Source: Coprinellus micaceus (lineage: Eukaryota > Basidiomycota > Agaricomycetes > Agaricales > Psathyrellaceae). From it: a stretch of 64,000 nucleotides of DNA. Positions within the stretch are counted from its first letter, which is position 1. Each line of letters starts with the position of its first letter. Below the pieces are notes generated by a model. The model was not told the origin of the DNA. It searched no databases and saw only the letters and a program-made list of their open reading frames with translations. Position numbers and translations under genes: made by a program. This document shows, piece after piece, positions 39,592 to 50,185 of the stretch. The stretch lies in the NCBI GenBank assembly GCA_951394405.1, contig OX596337.1, positions 372,001 through 436,000 of the forward strand, written 5' to 3'.

Positions 39592-42500
39592 TCAGCCGGC
39601 GCCCAAGCAAACTGTAGGGTAGGAGTGGAAGCTGCTGCTCACCTCGGGTCTACGCCCCAAGGAACACATTCCCATCCTCCTCGTCCAATCCCCCGACGTC
39701 AATATCATGAGCCCCAAGGCCGACCTTTGACAGTGAGGATGCGGCGATTCCTCCCTGGTTGGCGTGTTGCTCAGCGGGAGTGGGATCGCGGTAGCACGAC
39801 GTCGATATCGGGGAGGGGCGAGCCTTGTACCCGTGTTGAACCGTCTCCAACCTGTAATACGGTCGAGATGGCTTCGGAGGAAGGGGAAACGGGCGAGAAG
39901 GACTGGAGGAACGCTTTCGTTCACGGGCTGATTCGTAGTTCGTACGGAATTGTCGATGGTGCGCCTTTCGTTAACGTTTGACGAAGCGGCATGGCTGGTG
40001 TGTCGGGAGGGATTCGTGGGAAGGTCGTAAATACGGGGCGAGGGAGGTCTGGGGAGGTCTTGACGAGCAGTCTGAATAGATAGATGAAGCTGCGAACCAG
40101 GTTGGGCGAAAGCTTGATTGAGGATGTCGAGGCGGGCAATGGTTCGCGAGTTCGTCGATTGAAAGAGTGTTCTATCCCTAGCAAACGAACATGAGTTGAC
40201 GTTTTGGGGACGATGGACGGTCACGAATCGTACCTGGCCTCCAGTGGAGTCGAGAGGTACTGCGCTTCAAGAGCGTCGAGTCGACGATTCCTTGGTGTCG
40301 ATTGTTGCAAGCGCCACGGGTTCCGGCGGCAGAGGTGACCCGTTCGCAGGGTGAACCGATCCTTTCTCGCCGGAGCTGGTGCGCAGTAGAGTGGTTTGGT
40401 GGGGAGGTGGCAGGCGCTTGTCCCGTTCCTCTCTCAACGGAGTTGTGGATGCGGGAGGACGTTTCCTGGGAGGGATTCGAGAGAACGGTCGAGGGCCGTT
40501 TCTGGCCACTGAGTAGCTGGGAAGAGCGAGGCAAGTCCGATTGGAGGTCGAGATCCTCAGCGTAAAGCACGGATGGTGTCATGGTTTGAGATTCTCCTGC
40601 AGAGTGGAGAACGTGGTCAGAACGGTCAGAACCAGCCCGCTACAGAAAATAGGGGATCCAGGAGAAAGTGAAGGGGTGCCGCGTGAACTCGAAAGATGAC
40701 TGTAGACTCACTGGTCGGGCATTCCTCTCCTCTCTTCCTTGAACGCATCCACCGGTCCATCAGTCGCTCCTCTCTTCCCACTGCGCATTACAACAACCTC
40801 CGCCAGCTACCCCTCGCAGAAGGTACGACCGAGGGAGCGGTAGTGGAAGACATCACAGTCGATAGGTTTCCCAGGTAGAGGGCCTGAAGTCGAGAACGGA
40901 GATTGATATGATCTCGAGTAATCGCATGGCGGCGAATTCGACAGGCGCTGTTCACCAATGGGCGGCGCTCGAGCCTCGTTTGAGGAGGTTGGTGAGTGCT
41001 GCTCCCTGCTGTATTGGATTAGAAGAGACCCCGGAGAGGCGCCCAGAGGGGCAGAACAAGTGCATCGTGGTCGTGGAAGAGGTTGGACGAGGAAGCGCCC
41101 GTGCCAGAGTCATCGGCCTGCAGTGGGCAATTGATCCGGGGTGTGGCTGTGCTGAGCCTCGCCATTCGACGATTTTCAACGGCTTTCCTCTTCCCCCCGA
41201 TCCAGGAATCCAAGACCCAGGTTTCGAGTCCTGTTTCCACTCTCTGTGCCCAGAAAGCGTTCGGTTGACACGGAACTCCTGCAAATGCTCCCCGATCCTT
41301 CTACCAACGCACCACGATCACCGTTCCATGAAACCACGTCCTCTCAAAGCTTTCTTGTTCTCCCTTCCTCACTGTGACGAGCCCGTGCTACGCTGTACCT
41401 GTGCCCTCAGCTAACGCGACGATTCCTGCTTCTCCCTGCTTGTGCGTCAAGGGAATTCTTGTATTTCAATTGCTATAGTCTTGTCAACGATTCCACGCAA
41501 CCGTCGTTCCCACCTATGACACTTAGACCCCCGGCTTCGTTTTGGACCTGAACCCCTCTCTGTCCCCACCTCACCGCCCTTCAACCCTTCCCCCCACCCC
41601 ACCCCTTGCTTTCCGCTGGTCGTAAACCACCCTTGGAGTTCTTCGACAGCTCAGCTTCGCGTGGACAAACCCGATAGCATTCATGGATTCACCGACAACC
41701 AGGTCATGGAAAATATTCTGCCGACACTAGCTAACCTTCTGTGAAGCGATGGATATCTCTCGACAAACCCTCGATCCTCTGTTGTTCACGCGTTGAAACT
41801 GGGCGCAACGCCACATCCCCTTGGTCGCTAATAGCTCTGAGATGGCTCTTTGGCAGTTCAAAGGCGTTCTTTAGAGGCGGTGATGGTAAAACTGGGGGCT
41901 GTAAAGTTTGGATCTCGGATACGGGACGCAGGGGACATACCATGAGATATACACAACGAAGGCACAGACGAGGATCTAAGCGCCCACTTCTCCTGTGGAA
42001 GCATCAGCCACCGGCACCTATTGCTCGGTGCCGACCCCGTTTGACGTTTTCCGTTCGGATCGCTGATTCTGGTTGTCGTCTTCCTCCACCTTCCCTCCAC
42101 TCTGAACTTGGCTCCCCCCCCCCCCCCCTGGTCTTTGGTCGAACTCTTGTGTTTGGAAGTCTTCGATGATATCCTTAGCCTACGAGAACGCCAAGCGAAC
42201 GGCGCTCGATAGTCCCGAACTCCCCGCGCTTATCCCGAGAGCACCTCGACGCCCGACCGTTGCACTCGGGGCTGATTGAGCTGCTCAACTCAATAACCAG
42301 CGGGCGCAGATTGGACGAGCTGTGGCGACGCTAGGCCTAGAGGGCACCCTCGTCTTCGTCCATCGTCTCAAGTGCTCCAACCGTCTTCACGACAACGCCC
42401 ACAAGATACCAGCGCCTGCCCAACGGCCAAGGACTCACGCCATACTCCACCTGCTACCTGGTCTCCCCACCAGGACTAACAGCGGGATAGCGTGATCATG

Positions 42501-43570
42501 ATCAAGCTCGCTGGAGAAGGGCGTTCGACTCCTGAGTCCAAGACTCCAAGTTGGTGGAATCTGTGCTGGGCGTTGGAATTACCTAAGAGACCGGGAACGC
42601 AGAGAGTACGTTCATCCTCCTGTCTGCCTCCATTCCTCCCCTTTCGTCGCCTATGCTCCGGCTTTACCCCCTCCCATTCATCCACTACCCTCCATCGCAC
42701 CCCCACCTTCTTGCCTTTACATTCCGGCATTCGACTTACCCCCTTCCCTTCTCTCCTCCTATCCAACATACTAACGACTCCCTTACAGTTGATACTCATT
42801 GGCGAGCGCTGGTGGTGGACTCCACCCGGGTGGCATATTGTACTCACCTACCTTCCCTCGCCTTCGCTCGATCGACCGCCCCCGCCCCATCAGATCGTCG
42901 ACAAGGTCAGACTGGACACCTCGGCACCTCGACCAGCGCGTGGTGCGTTGCCCAACGCTCTCCCCCACTGTAATCCCTTCCACAAGGCCAACAAGGCGGA
43001 TATCCTTGTTTCGGTGGACCGTCATCCGCCATAGACGACACGCCACCATCGTCTATCCAGCCGCTTGAACGTGTTGATGGGTGGGCGCAAGAGGACGTTG
43101 TTTTTGGTCAGTCGAACGGCGTAGGGCCCTCGGCTCCTAGAGCGGGAGAGTTGTAGTCGCCCAGGCGGAGGTAGCGTGAGGAAGACGGGTTCGTGGGTAT
43201 CGATGAGGGGAGGGCGAGAGAGGTTGCGCATGCGACAACCGAAGCCTTGCCGCCGGTACGTTTCTCCCCCATTTCTGTCTCGGTTTCCTGAGTCTCCTCC
43301 TAATAAAATGCGCTCCGGGGTCATTTCCTTTTCCCGTTTCGCCTCTTTCTCCACATTTTGACTCCTCCATCTGTTCTCCTGTCCCCGCCCGTGCATCTTC
43401 CATCTCCCTTTTGCTTCCTCTCCTCGAGCCCAACTCTGCTTAGCCCTCATTTCGTTCTTCCTGCTCCCCTCCTCCCTATCGCTTCTATGCCTTTTTGATT
43501 TCAGTGCTGACCGGGCGACCCCTTTCTAGGCGAAACTATCCCTCCCCTCGGGGTACGTAGGCAGGAGGCT
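39592..43570. repeat. Repeat module R2 (paralogous to R3, part shared with R1)
   Basis: Blocks occur in the same order as in R3 (53.3-57.0 kb). These include a segment around 40450-40640 (GGCCACTGA, then TCCTCAGCGTA, then GTCAGAACC) matching 53570-53720. A 30-odd-bp stretch at about 41075-41110 (GTGGAAGAGGTTGGACGAGG and on) is identical to one at about 54125-54160. The block CAGCCACCGGCACCTATTG at about 42007 matches 55307. The two-intron unit shared with R1 has intron-like segments 42606-42789 and 43256-43504. Open frames within it, such as 40908-41414 (168 codons, plus strand) and 39592-40224 (minus strand), are not conserved as frames in R3, where stops interrupt them. I therefore do not call them genes. 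A run of 15 C lies at 42114-42128. Confidence 0.6.
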
Positions 43571-43793
43571 GAATCGAAGTTCGAGCCGTCGCTGACTACA
43601 CCTCTTATCATGCCATCCTGCCCCCCATGTATCTCGCACCCGAAAGTCACCTAGGAGGTCGGTATGAATAGGGCACCATACCAGTTCAGAGCGCTGCTCT
43701 TCCATCCTCTGGCGCACGGAAGATCCACTTTAATGTGAAGGGTGTCGGTTCCTCGGGCCCCTCGTCCTCCTCGTTCTCGTTATCACCTTCGAT

Positions 43794-43808
43794 GCACGGT
43801 ATACAACA
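43794..43808. repeat. Left target-site duplication of the poly(A) retroposon
   Basis: GCACGGTATACAACA, repeated exactly at 44861-44875. Confidence 0.95.
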
Positions 43809-44860
43809 GGGGCCCCTGTAGCCCAGTGGTGTGGGCCACTAAAGACCAGGAGAGGTGGCTATGCAAGTCACCGGAAGGTTGTGGGTTCGATCCCTGCTCA
43901 TCCCCGGGTACCATAAAGCTAGGTTAGGCGTGTGACCGACAGTGGATACTGTCACATGCTCGGATGACTGGGTTGGGTAAACCATTCCCAGGCATGCGGC
44001 TGGGTTGATCCGGCATGGTCTAGAGTCGTGTTCGAACTCGCACCAACCAGACGACCGAGGCCATGGGCAAGCCTGCTCGGTCCGGGAAGGGATGGCCTAG
44101 GGGACCAGCCGCACTACCCCAATCTGGCAGAAGAAAGGGTGAAACCTTATCTGTCGTACCCAATATGGGAGCGAAAGCACAGGGGTTGGGAAGCGAGGGA
44201 TATATATATAACAGCCGGAACGGCCTCCGGGCCCACGGTACCCTCCACTCCAAAGACCCGGTCCATTGGGCAATGGCGTAAACCGGCGTTAGTAGGAGTC
44301 GTTAGTCGGCAGTAGTAGTTGTGGGAATGATGTGGCAAATCCTGGCTTCGGGCACGAGGGCACGGCACCTGTTGTGAGTAGGTGGGGTTCTAACTCCCTG
44401 GCCGAAAAACTAAGGTGGTTAACCGTTCCGTCCGATGTGGGCGGCAGTCAGACCCAGACGAAATAACTCCGGGCCCAGGGTTAAACCTCGGGATTGCATA
44501 CCCGGTTGGCTGCAGGCAAGGCAGAGACCTGGGACAGATGGGGATCCACGCCGGTTGGCATCAGCGAACCATCTGCCTGGGAACGGGAACTCTAATAAGC
44601 GGGGCTCTATACAAACTCCCTGCTGAAGCGCGGGCCGTAGCGGATCAGGACAGTCTCCTGCATACCGACTCGAGGGCACTAAATTCTCTGTCGGTTCACC
44701 TGATGTGATCAATCAGGTCTGAATCTAAGTTGATTCCGGAGTACCACGAAAGTGGCCTGCTGCCTTGCAAGAGCGCGGTGGATAGGGGTTCTCTGCCTAA
44801 CGGCGGGGGGCCCTAAACTTCGTAAAAACTGAATTCAAAAAAAAAAAAAAAAAAAAAAAA
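43809..44860 (+). mobile_element. 1.05-kb retroposon with tRNA-like head and poly(A) tail (SINE-like)
   Basis: The element is flanked by a perfect 15-bp direct repeat and ends in 24 A (44837-44860), the hallmarks of LINE-driven target-primed insertion. Its 5' end contains an A box TAGCCCAGTGG (43819-43829, exact match to TRGYNNARNNG) and a B box GGTTCGATCCC (43884-43894, exact match to GGTTCGANNCC), 54 bases apart, as in tRNA-derived SINEs with a polymerase III promoter. At 1052 bp it is much longer than ordinary SINEs. The body has no open frame of note and contains a TA repeat (around 44200-44210). The 3' part before the tail (AACTTCGTAAAAACTGAATTC) may be the region recognised by a partner LINE. 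The perfect duplication and intact A run indicate recent insertion. It lies 61 bases upstream of a short frame that starts at 44922. Confidence 0.9.
43819..43894 (+). promoter_or_regulatory. Internal polymerase III promoter (A box and B box) of the retroposon
   Basis: A box 43819-43829 and B box 43884-43894, both exact consensus matches. The surrounding bases can fold into D-arm-like and T-arm-like stems, but no normal anticodon arm or acceptor stem is completed, so it is not a functional tRNA. Confidence 0.7.
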
Positions 44861-44875
44861 GCACGGTATACAACA
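44861..44875. repeat. Right target-site duplication of the poly(A) retroposon
   Basis: GCACGGTATACAACA, directly after the A run. Confidence 0.95.
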
Positions 44876-44921
44876 TAACCCTGCCACTCAGCTCAACGCC
44901 GTCTTTTGGGGTCAGCCCGCT

Positions 44922-45440
44922 ATGGCGTCCTCAACAAGCTACTCCGCCTCAAGTAAGTCCGCCTCGCCTGTCCCCTTCCTTCCTGAGCTCATAAATCGTC
45001 TAGTCGACGAGTCGGATCCATTCCCTGACCCCTACTCCATGTTTCCCACCAACGTCCATCAGGACTCGTGGGGCTCGAGGCCCGAGACCTTCGTCCACAC
45101 CATTGACACCTTCCCCCTGAAACAAGTCCGCCAGTGGCAAGCCAATCGTCGAGACAAGAAAGCTTTCGCTGAGTGTGCCTCAAACAAACCCCGCTCTTCG
45201 AACTCCTCAAAGTCGAAGCTTCCGCTTCGGCTCAGTTCAACCGGAGCGAGAGCAAGGGTGGTCGACCACGACCACTCGTCGTCGAGGTTGCTAGCTTGGA
45301 GGGAAAGCCCGGATGCTCAGGCTACTGCCCATGGGAAGTGGAAACGACCGTCGTTGCCTCGGCCTTGGAAGCGTCTTGTGGTGCTTCCTGTCGCCTACGT
45401 CAGGCTCCCTATTGGGCAGTTTCGCTATGGGTACGAGTAG
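44922..45440 (+). CDS. Hypothetical protein, 172 codons
   Basis: An ATG-initiated frame with a Ser-rich N terminus (MASSTSYSASSKSAS), then an apparently ordered part (ELINRLVDESDPFPDPYSMF, FVHTIDTFPLKQVRQWQANR). The second half is basic and may be out of frame: an overlapping frame from 45173 reads equally well, so an unrecognised intron or shift is possible near 45170. No family is recognised. The retroposon lies just upstream, in what would be its promoter or leader. Confidence 0.35.
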   Translation: MASSTSYSASSKSASPVPFLPELINRLVDESDPFPDPYSMFPTNVHQDSWGSRPETFVHTIDTFPLKQVRQWQANRRDKKAFAECASNKPRSSNSSKSKLPLRLSSTGARARVVDHDHSSSRLLAWRESPDAQATAHGKWKRPSLPRPWKRLVVLPVAYVRLPIGQFRYGYE

Positions 45441-46600
45441 GGCGGGGTTTTTGCGTTGACTTGCGATCCTGCGCCTTCCGATTTGTGGCCCAGCTTATCT
45501 CTTCTTCGACTTCTCCCAAAAGCAATTTCGTAAAATATACTAATATCCTATTGTATTGTACTAACCAAATCTTCATTTTATTGCAACATCCCTCTCCACC
45601 GATCCTCGTTGATCAACCCGGGGCATCAAATCCTCGGAGGGGTGGGGTGATGGATGAGCCTTGCGAGGGGTGGATGGGCAAAGCGAGTTACTTGTGGTAT
45701 GTTGTCGCTGTAGTACGACCTTTTCCCTCCTCGTTCAGGTCGGCTGCCTTGATCTCTGTTTTCCTGACCCCCCTTGCCTTCGAGTCCCCTGGCACCCAAG
45801 GCTTAATGTCTTAAGGTTTGCCGTCAGCGGCCGTTGGATTACGCTAGAGCTCTTTCATCAACGCCGTCATCTTCGAGTGTCGTCCGGGGATGGAACTATT
45901 CAAAATGCCCATCCTTCATGCATCAGCTCGGACCCGCTGTACTGTTCGTGATTCACCATCCACCATTCGTTGTTTATTGCTTATATGAAAAGTCTATTCC
46001 ATGATGTTCAAGCAATGGACCCTGATCCCGGACCTCGTGTCCCAAGAAACAGGCTCCCACCAGCGTCGTTCCATGGAGCTCCTCGAAACTACCTTCTGTC
46101 GACGCTAATGACCCTAATAATATCACCTTTCTTCAGCAGTCGACAATGTTCATTCCTTCTTCGGCGTTGCGTAGTGCTCAGTGTTTGGGTTACCACTGTA
46201 GGGAGCTTAAGCTGTGTAGAGTCGGCGCCAAACGTATTTCAGGCCATCCGAGTGTGGACCCTGTCGTTGTTCCATAGTCAGTTGGAGGCATGGATTGGGA
46301 GAAACAGTATAAATTGAGTACATCAAGCCTCGACTTGAGCTTCCGTCCCCCACGCATTGTGACCATCGGCCCTTCGCCAACGTGTGCGCCTAACCCCGCA
46401 AATAAGCGCCCTGTGCACCTAGCCCAGGCAACTAAAGGGTCCAAACGCCCGCTCTATGAGACGCTGAAGGAGAGCTTTTTGGCATGAGATGAGTTAGATG
46501 TGCGCTTCACTTGGATATTTCTGGAGAAATAGCATGACATTGGCGAGCGCTCAGCGCTCAGGTTGGGGAAGTTCGCCGCTTTGGTGGGTGCCCAGTTAAC
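45441..46600. other. Spacer before NACHT-2
   Basis: Part of it (about 45640-45900) has a counterpart at 57500-57770, sharing for example GCTCTT(T/G)(C/T)ATC followed by GTCGTCATCTTCG-like sequence, so the duplicated module extends this far. A 65-codon frame at 46290-46487 (MDWEKQYKLSTSSLDLSF) could be a small gene or a leader exon; evidence is too thin to call it. Confidence 0.4.
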
Positions 46601-46693
46601 GTGGGAACGAACCTGTATGATGGAGTGAGGCCGTGTTGGGAGCCCCGTTCCCCATTGATTTGGAACTTCCATCTTGAGACGAGGCAGGTTCCT

Positions 46694-49600
46694 ATGGCCC
46701 TAGGGAGGCTCATTCGACGCCTCCTCTGCCATGAGGTTGACTCGGTACCTCTGGTAGATGACCCTCCGGCCGGGAGTACACCATCCAATGCCCAAGGTGA
46801 GCATCCGCCATCTGGGGTTCCGGAGGAACGTTGAAAACCTGATTCTTGTGGGGTACCTGAGCAGCAGTTGCGCTAGTGCCACCTCAGGCAATTCCACCAG
46901 CTATCCGACTCCTAGGTCCCACGCAGGTGGAACCCGCACTTCTATCCCCATCGCTTCGTGGCGAACAACTCGATGCGCCCGTGAAACCTCGGCAGGCGCG
47001 TGCGTCAAGCCGCGTCGCGGAAAGTCCTGGAGAAGCAACCCCGTCGCCTCCCATCTCATCACGCGAACCGAGTTATATCCAAGAGGCCAACATCAACCAT
47101 GTCAAGGGCGACTATATAGACAACCGGCAAATCACGCACACCCATTTAAGCGTGGATCCAGAGAGAGATTATGGGTCTGATGTTGAAAACAACTGTCGGT
47201 GTGAGTGTTTGCTTCCTACATTTGGTGGAGGCCTTAGAATACCACTAACGGTGGTATCCCAAGTTTTGGATGAGCTGGGAAGGAAGTCGGCCCTCGGTGC
47301 TGTCGCAGACGCGGAAGAGCGAGCGTATGCTCCCCGGTGCCTTCATGAGACAAGAGCCAAAGTCCTGAATGATTTGGAGAAGTGGTCGGCTGCCGAAGGC
47401 CCATGGAAGGACGCCAAACTGCTTGTGCTCACTGGTCCCGCTGGTCATGGGAAGACCGCCATCATGCAAAGTTTCTCTGAACAGCTATTGGAAAAATCGA
47501 GGTCTACCCATATTGTAGTCGCGACCTACTTCTTCAAGGCCACTATTCCGGACCAGAACCAGCCCAAAGCTCTGGTGACTACTCTTGCTCATCAAGTGGC
47601 AGAGCATTGCCCACCCATCCGACGTCAAATCCTCGGCATCATCCGTGACAATGCCAGGATCTTCTCGATGTCCTTGGAAAATCAGATGAAGCACCTCCTC
47701 GTCAATCCGATAATCGGTTCACATGCTGCTACTCCCGATGGCCCTTTGTTCACTCTTATTTGCGCAGTGGATGGTCTTGATGAATGTGATGGAGACGACG
47801 CTCAGTCTCGAGTTATTCGTCTACTTCACACATTATCAACAACGCCGAACACCCGCATTGTCCTTGCCAGTCGACCGGAGTTTCCCGTTGAGTCTGCCAT
47901 CAAAGGGGGGATGTTGGGTACGCTACACATCGACCTAAACAAGGACTACAACGCCAGCGAAGATATACACCAATTCACTTGGGTCAAGCTGTTGGAAATT
48001 CGGGATAGGCTGCTACCAGGTATCAATCGTAAAAGTTGGCCTTGCGAAGGGGACGCCGAGACGATTGCGGACTATGCCTCGGGTCAGTTTATCCTCGCCG
48101 ATACAGCGATAAGATATGTAGATGACAGGCGCTATGATCCGAGGGAGCGCCTGAAGGAGGTTCTGGCCTTGTGCGGAGGAGCGAGGTCGGCGGCAGTCTC
48201 TCCCGGGTCTACTCGACCACTTGGCGCTCTAGATAACCTGTTCACCGGAATCCTCGAAAGGGCTGCGCGGAACGCCTATCCCGACTTGGAGGTCAAAGGG
48301 GGGATTCTCGAGCTTGCATCCTTGGTTTGGATGTTGGTTGAGATAATTCCATCCAAGAAAGCATCCACCCGCCATTTTCACGATGCTGCCCAACTCATGC
48401 CTCTTTGGGTCATCGAGGAGGCCCTAGGTCTACCGAACGGAGGGCTTGCCCGCGAACTCTCGGACCTCCACTCCTTGCTTGAGGTGCCGGAGGAGATGTA
48501 TGGATGCAAGGATATCGGTGCTCATCACAAGTCATTGCTCAACTTTCTTGGGGATCCTCAAAGGTCGGGCCATCTGGGGGATGTACCTCTGAGGGCGAAG
48601 GTCCGGTTCAATGATATGATTACCCGAAGTATGCGCCAAATGACCCAGAACGGTGAGTGATCTCGCTGCTTGATCCTCCCGAGGTATACCGGCCAGTGCC
48701 TTATTGACCTTATTGATTTCTTTCAGGTCTAACGAAGGGTCTTATCCTAACACAGCCCACGCAGCCTCATGTTCTCCAATATCTGCATTGCCTATCCGAA
48801 CCACAAGTGATTATTGATGGCATTGACTCCAGGGTTTGGAAGGCTCTCCTGTCCTCGCTAAACACTTGGGAGACACTATGCCTTCAAGATTGGGTGCTTG
48901 CTGGCCTGTGGGAGGGCCCCTGTGTATGGACCACAGAAAGAGCTTGGGCAAAGGATGCCGATGAGGGTGTTAGTCTTCCATATCTACCAGAATATTATGA
49001 AAAACTGATGACTGCGCCGACCAGGGATTATGGGGACATATCCTCCTTGGGATCAGCGAGGAAGATCTCCCGGGTTCATATTCGGTTTCGGACGCGGACC
49101 TCGAGGAGCTACTCTGCAGTCTAGGTAATCCAGTCAATCGGATTTCCGAGGAGGACGGCTTTGTATATATCCCAACCAGCCGTCCACCGCCCAACAGGGT
49201 TGGGTGCTGCACGAGGGGTCTCCCGTGGTTTCCTGCTGCTCGTGTCTTAGCATTGCTGTGGGCGCCTCAGAAGCGACTCGCCACCAACCGCGACGTCATT
49301 CAGCCCATCGACTCGCAGTTCACTGACACTCCCAGTCTGCGGATACAGCAGGAATCCCGGCTTGTGTTCATAGTTGGGTCTCCTTGCTCTGGGAAGCGGG
49401 AACTTCTCAAGGATGCATACCGCCTGCTTCCAGCATGCACGGACGATAGCCCCGGCGTGGTGCAAGATTGGGCACCCCCTCCGGTCGACATCATCGTCGT
49501 ACCAGATGGGGACCGTCTAAACTTGAAGTCTCTGTGGACGCCAGGCTCTCTGGCCGAACCTATTGGAGACACAGCGGACCTGCCATGTGATAACGAGGAG

Positions 49601-50185
49601 CTCATGGGAAACGTCGACCTGTCTCATCAAATCCATGTGTCCCTTTTCCAAGACTGGACGACATGCTGGAGAAATAAGGACAAGAGAAACACACATCATC
49701 CACAATTTCTTCTCCAAGGTCTTCATTTACTTTCACCGGAGCATCAAGGCATTCTACTGGATATAATTTCATCGGAAGTGCGACTATCACGGTCGACTGG
49801 AGGGCTCCCGTTCTTCATCACTGTCACCAGCCTTCCAACGGAGGCGTTAGCGAACAAATTGCGTCTTTTGTCTGGCCCTGGCGTATACTACGTCAGCCTG
49901 GACGCTATGAAGGCGGACGTCGCAGTTGTCGAGGGAATCCTCGCCGCATGGTCAGACGAGGAAATGCCCCTGTCACCACTCAAGCTGTCCAAATTGGCGC
50001 GGGTTGTGGCTAGCTCCCCAAGGCCATCCCACCATACCACGAAGCTCGTATCGTTATTCCGTCGGTACCGCCGGACAGACTCCCAGTGGGAGGACCGTCT
50101 GGACCCCATTCTTGCTGTGCCCGAGTCTGAAGGGTGGCGGCTAATTGACGAGCACCTTGGAGATATCGAATTGTCAGAGGATTAA
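46694..50185 (+). CDS. NACHT-2: intact STAND NTPase with a second, degenerate P-loop-like domain
   Basis: Five exons in phase: 46694-46796, 46865-47200, 47264-48652, 48727-48923, 49025-50185; 1061 residues. An in-frame ATG at 46601 would add 31. STAND NTPases are intracellular immune or self-recognition switches that oligomerise on nucleotide exchange. Residues 1-146 are disordered but contain INHVKGDYIDNRQ, shared with NACHT-1. The NACHT domain has Walker A GPAGHGKT (about 204-211), Walker B LICAVDGLDEC (about 311-321) and VLASRPE (about 346-352). A helical region follows with HSLLEVPEE and FLGDPQRSGHLG. The last exon has another P-loop-like motif GSPCSGKR (about 793-800), where Lys is followed by Arg instead of Ser/Thr, and a strand FLLQGLHLL with no Asp/Glu. 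No WD40, TPR or ankyrin repeats were seen. The fourth intron (48924-49024, 101 nt) is the least certain; its phase matches NACHT-1. Confidence 0.85.

Noticed and set aside
40908..41414. 168-codon frame in R2 as a gene
   Set aside because: The paralogous sequence in R3 has a stop early in the same frame, so the frame is not conserved.
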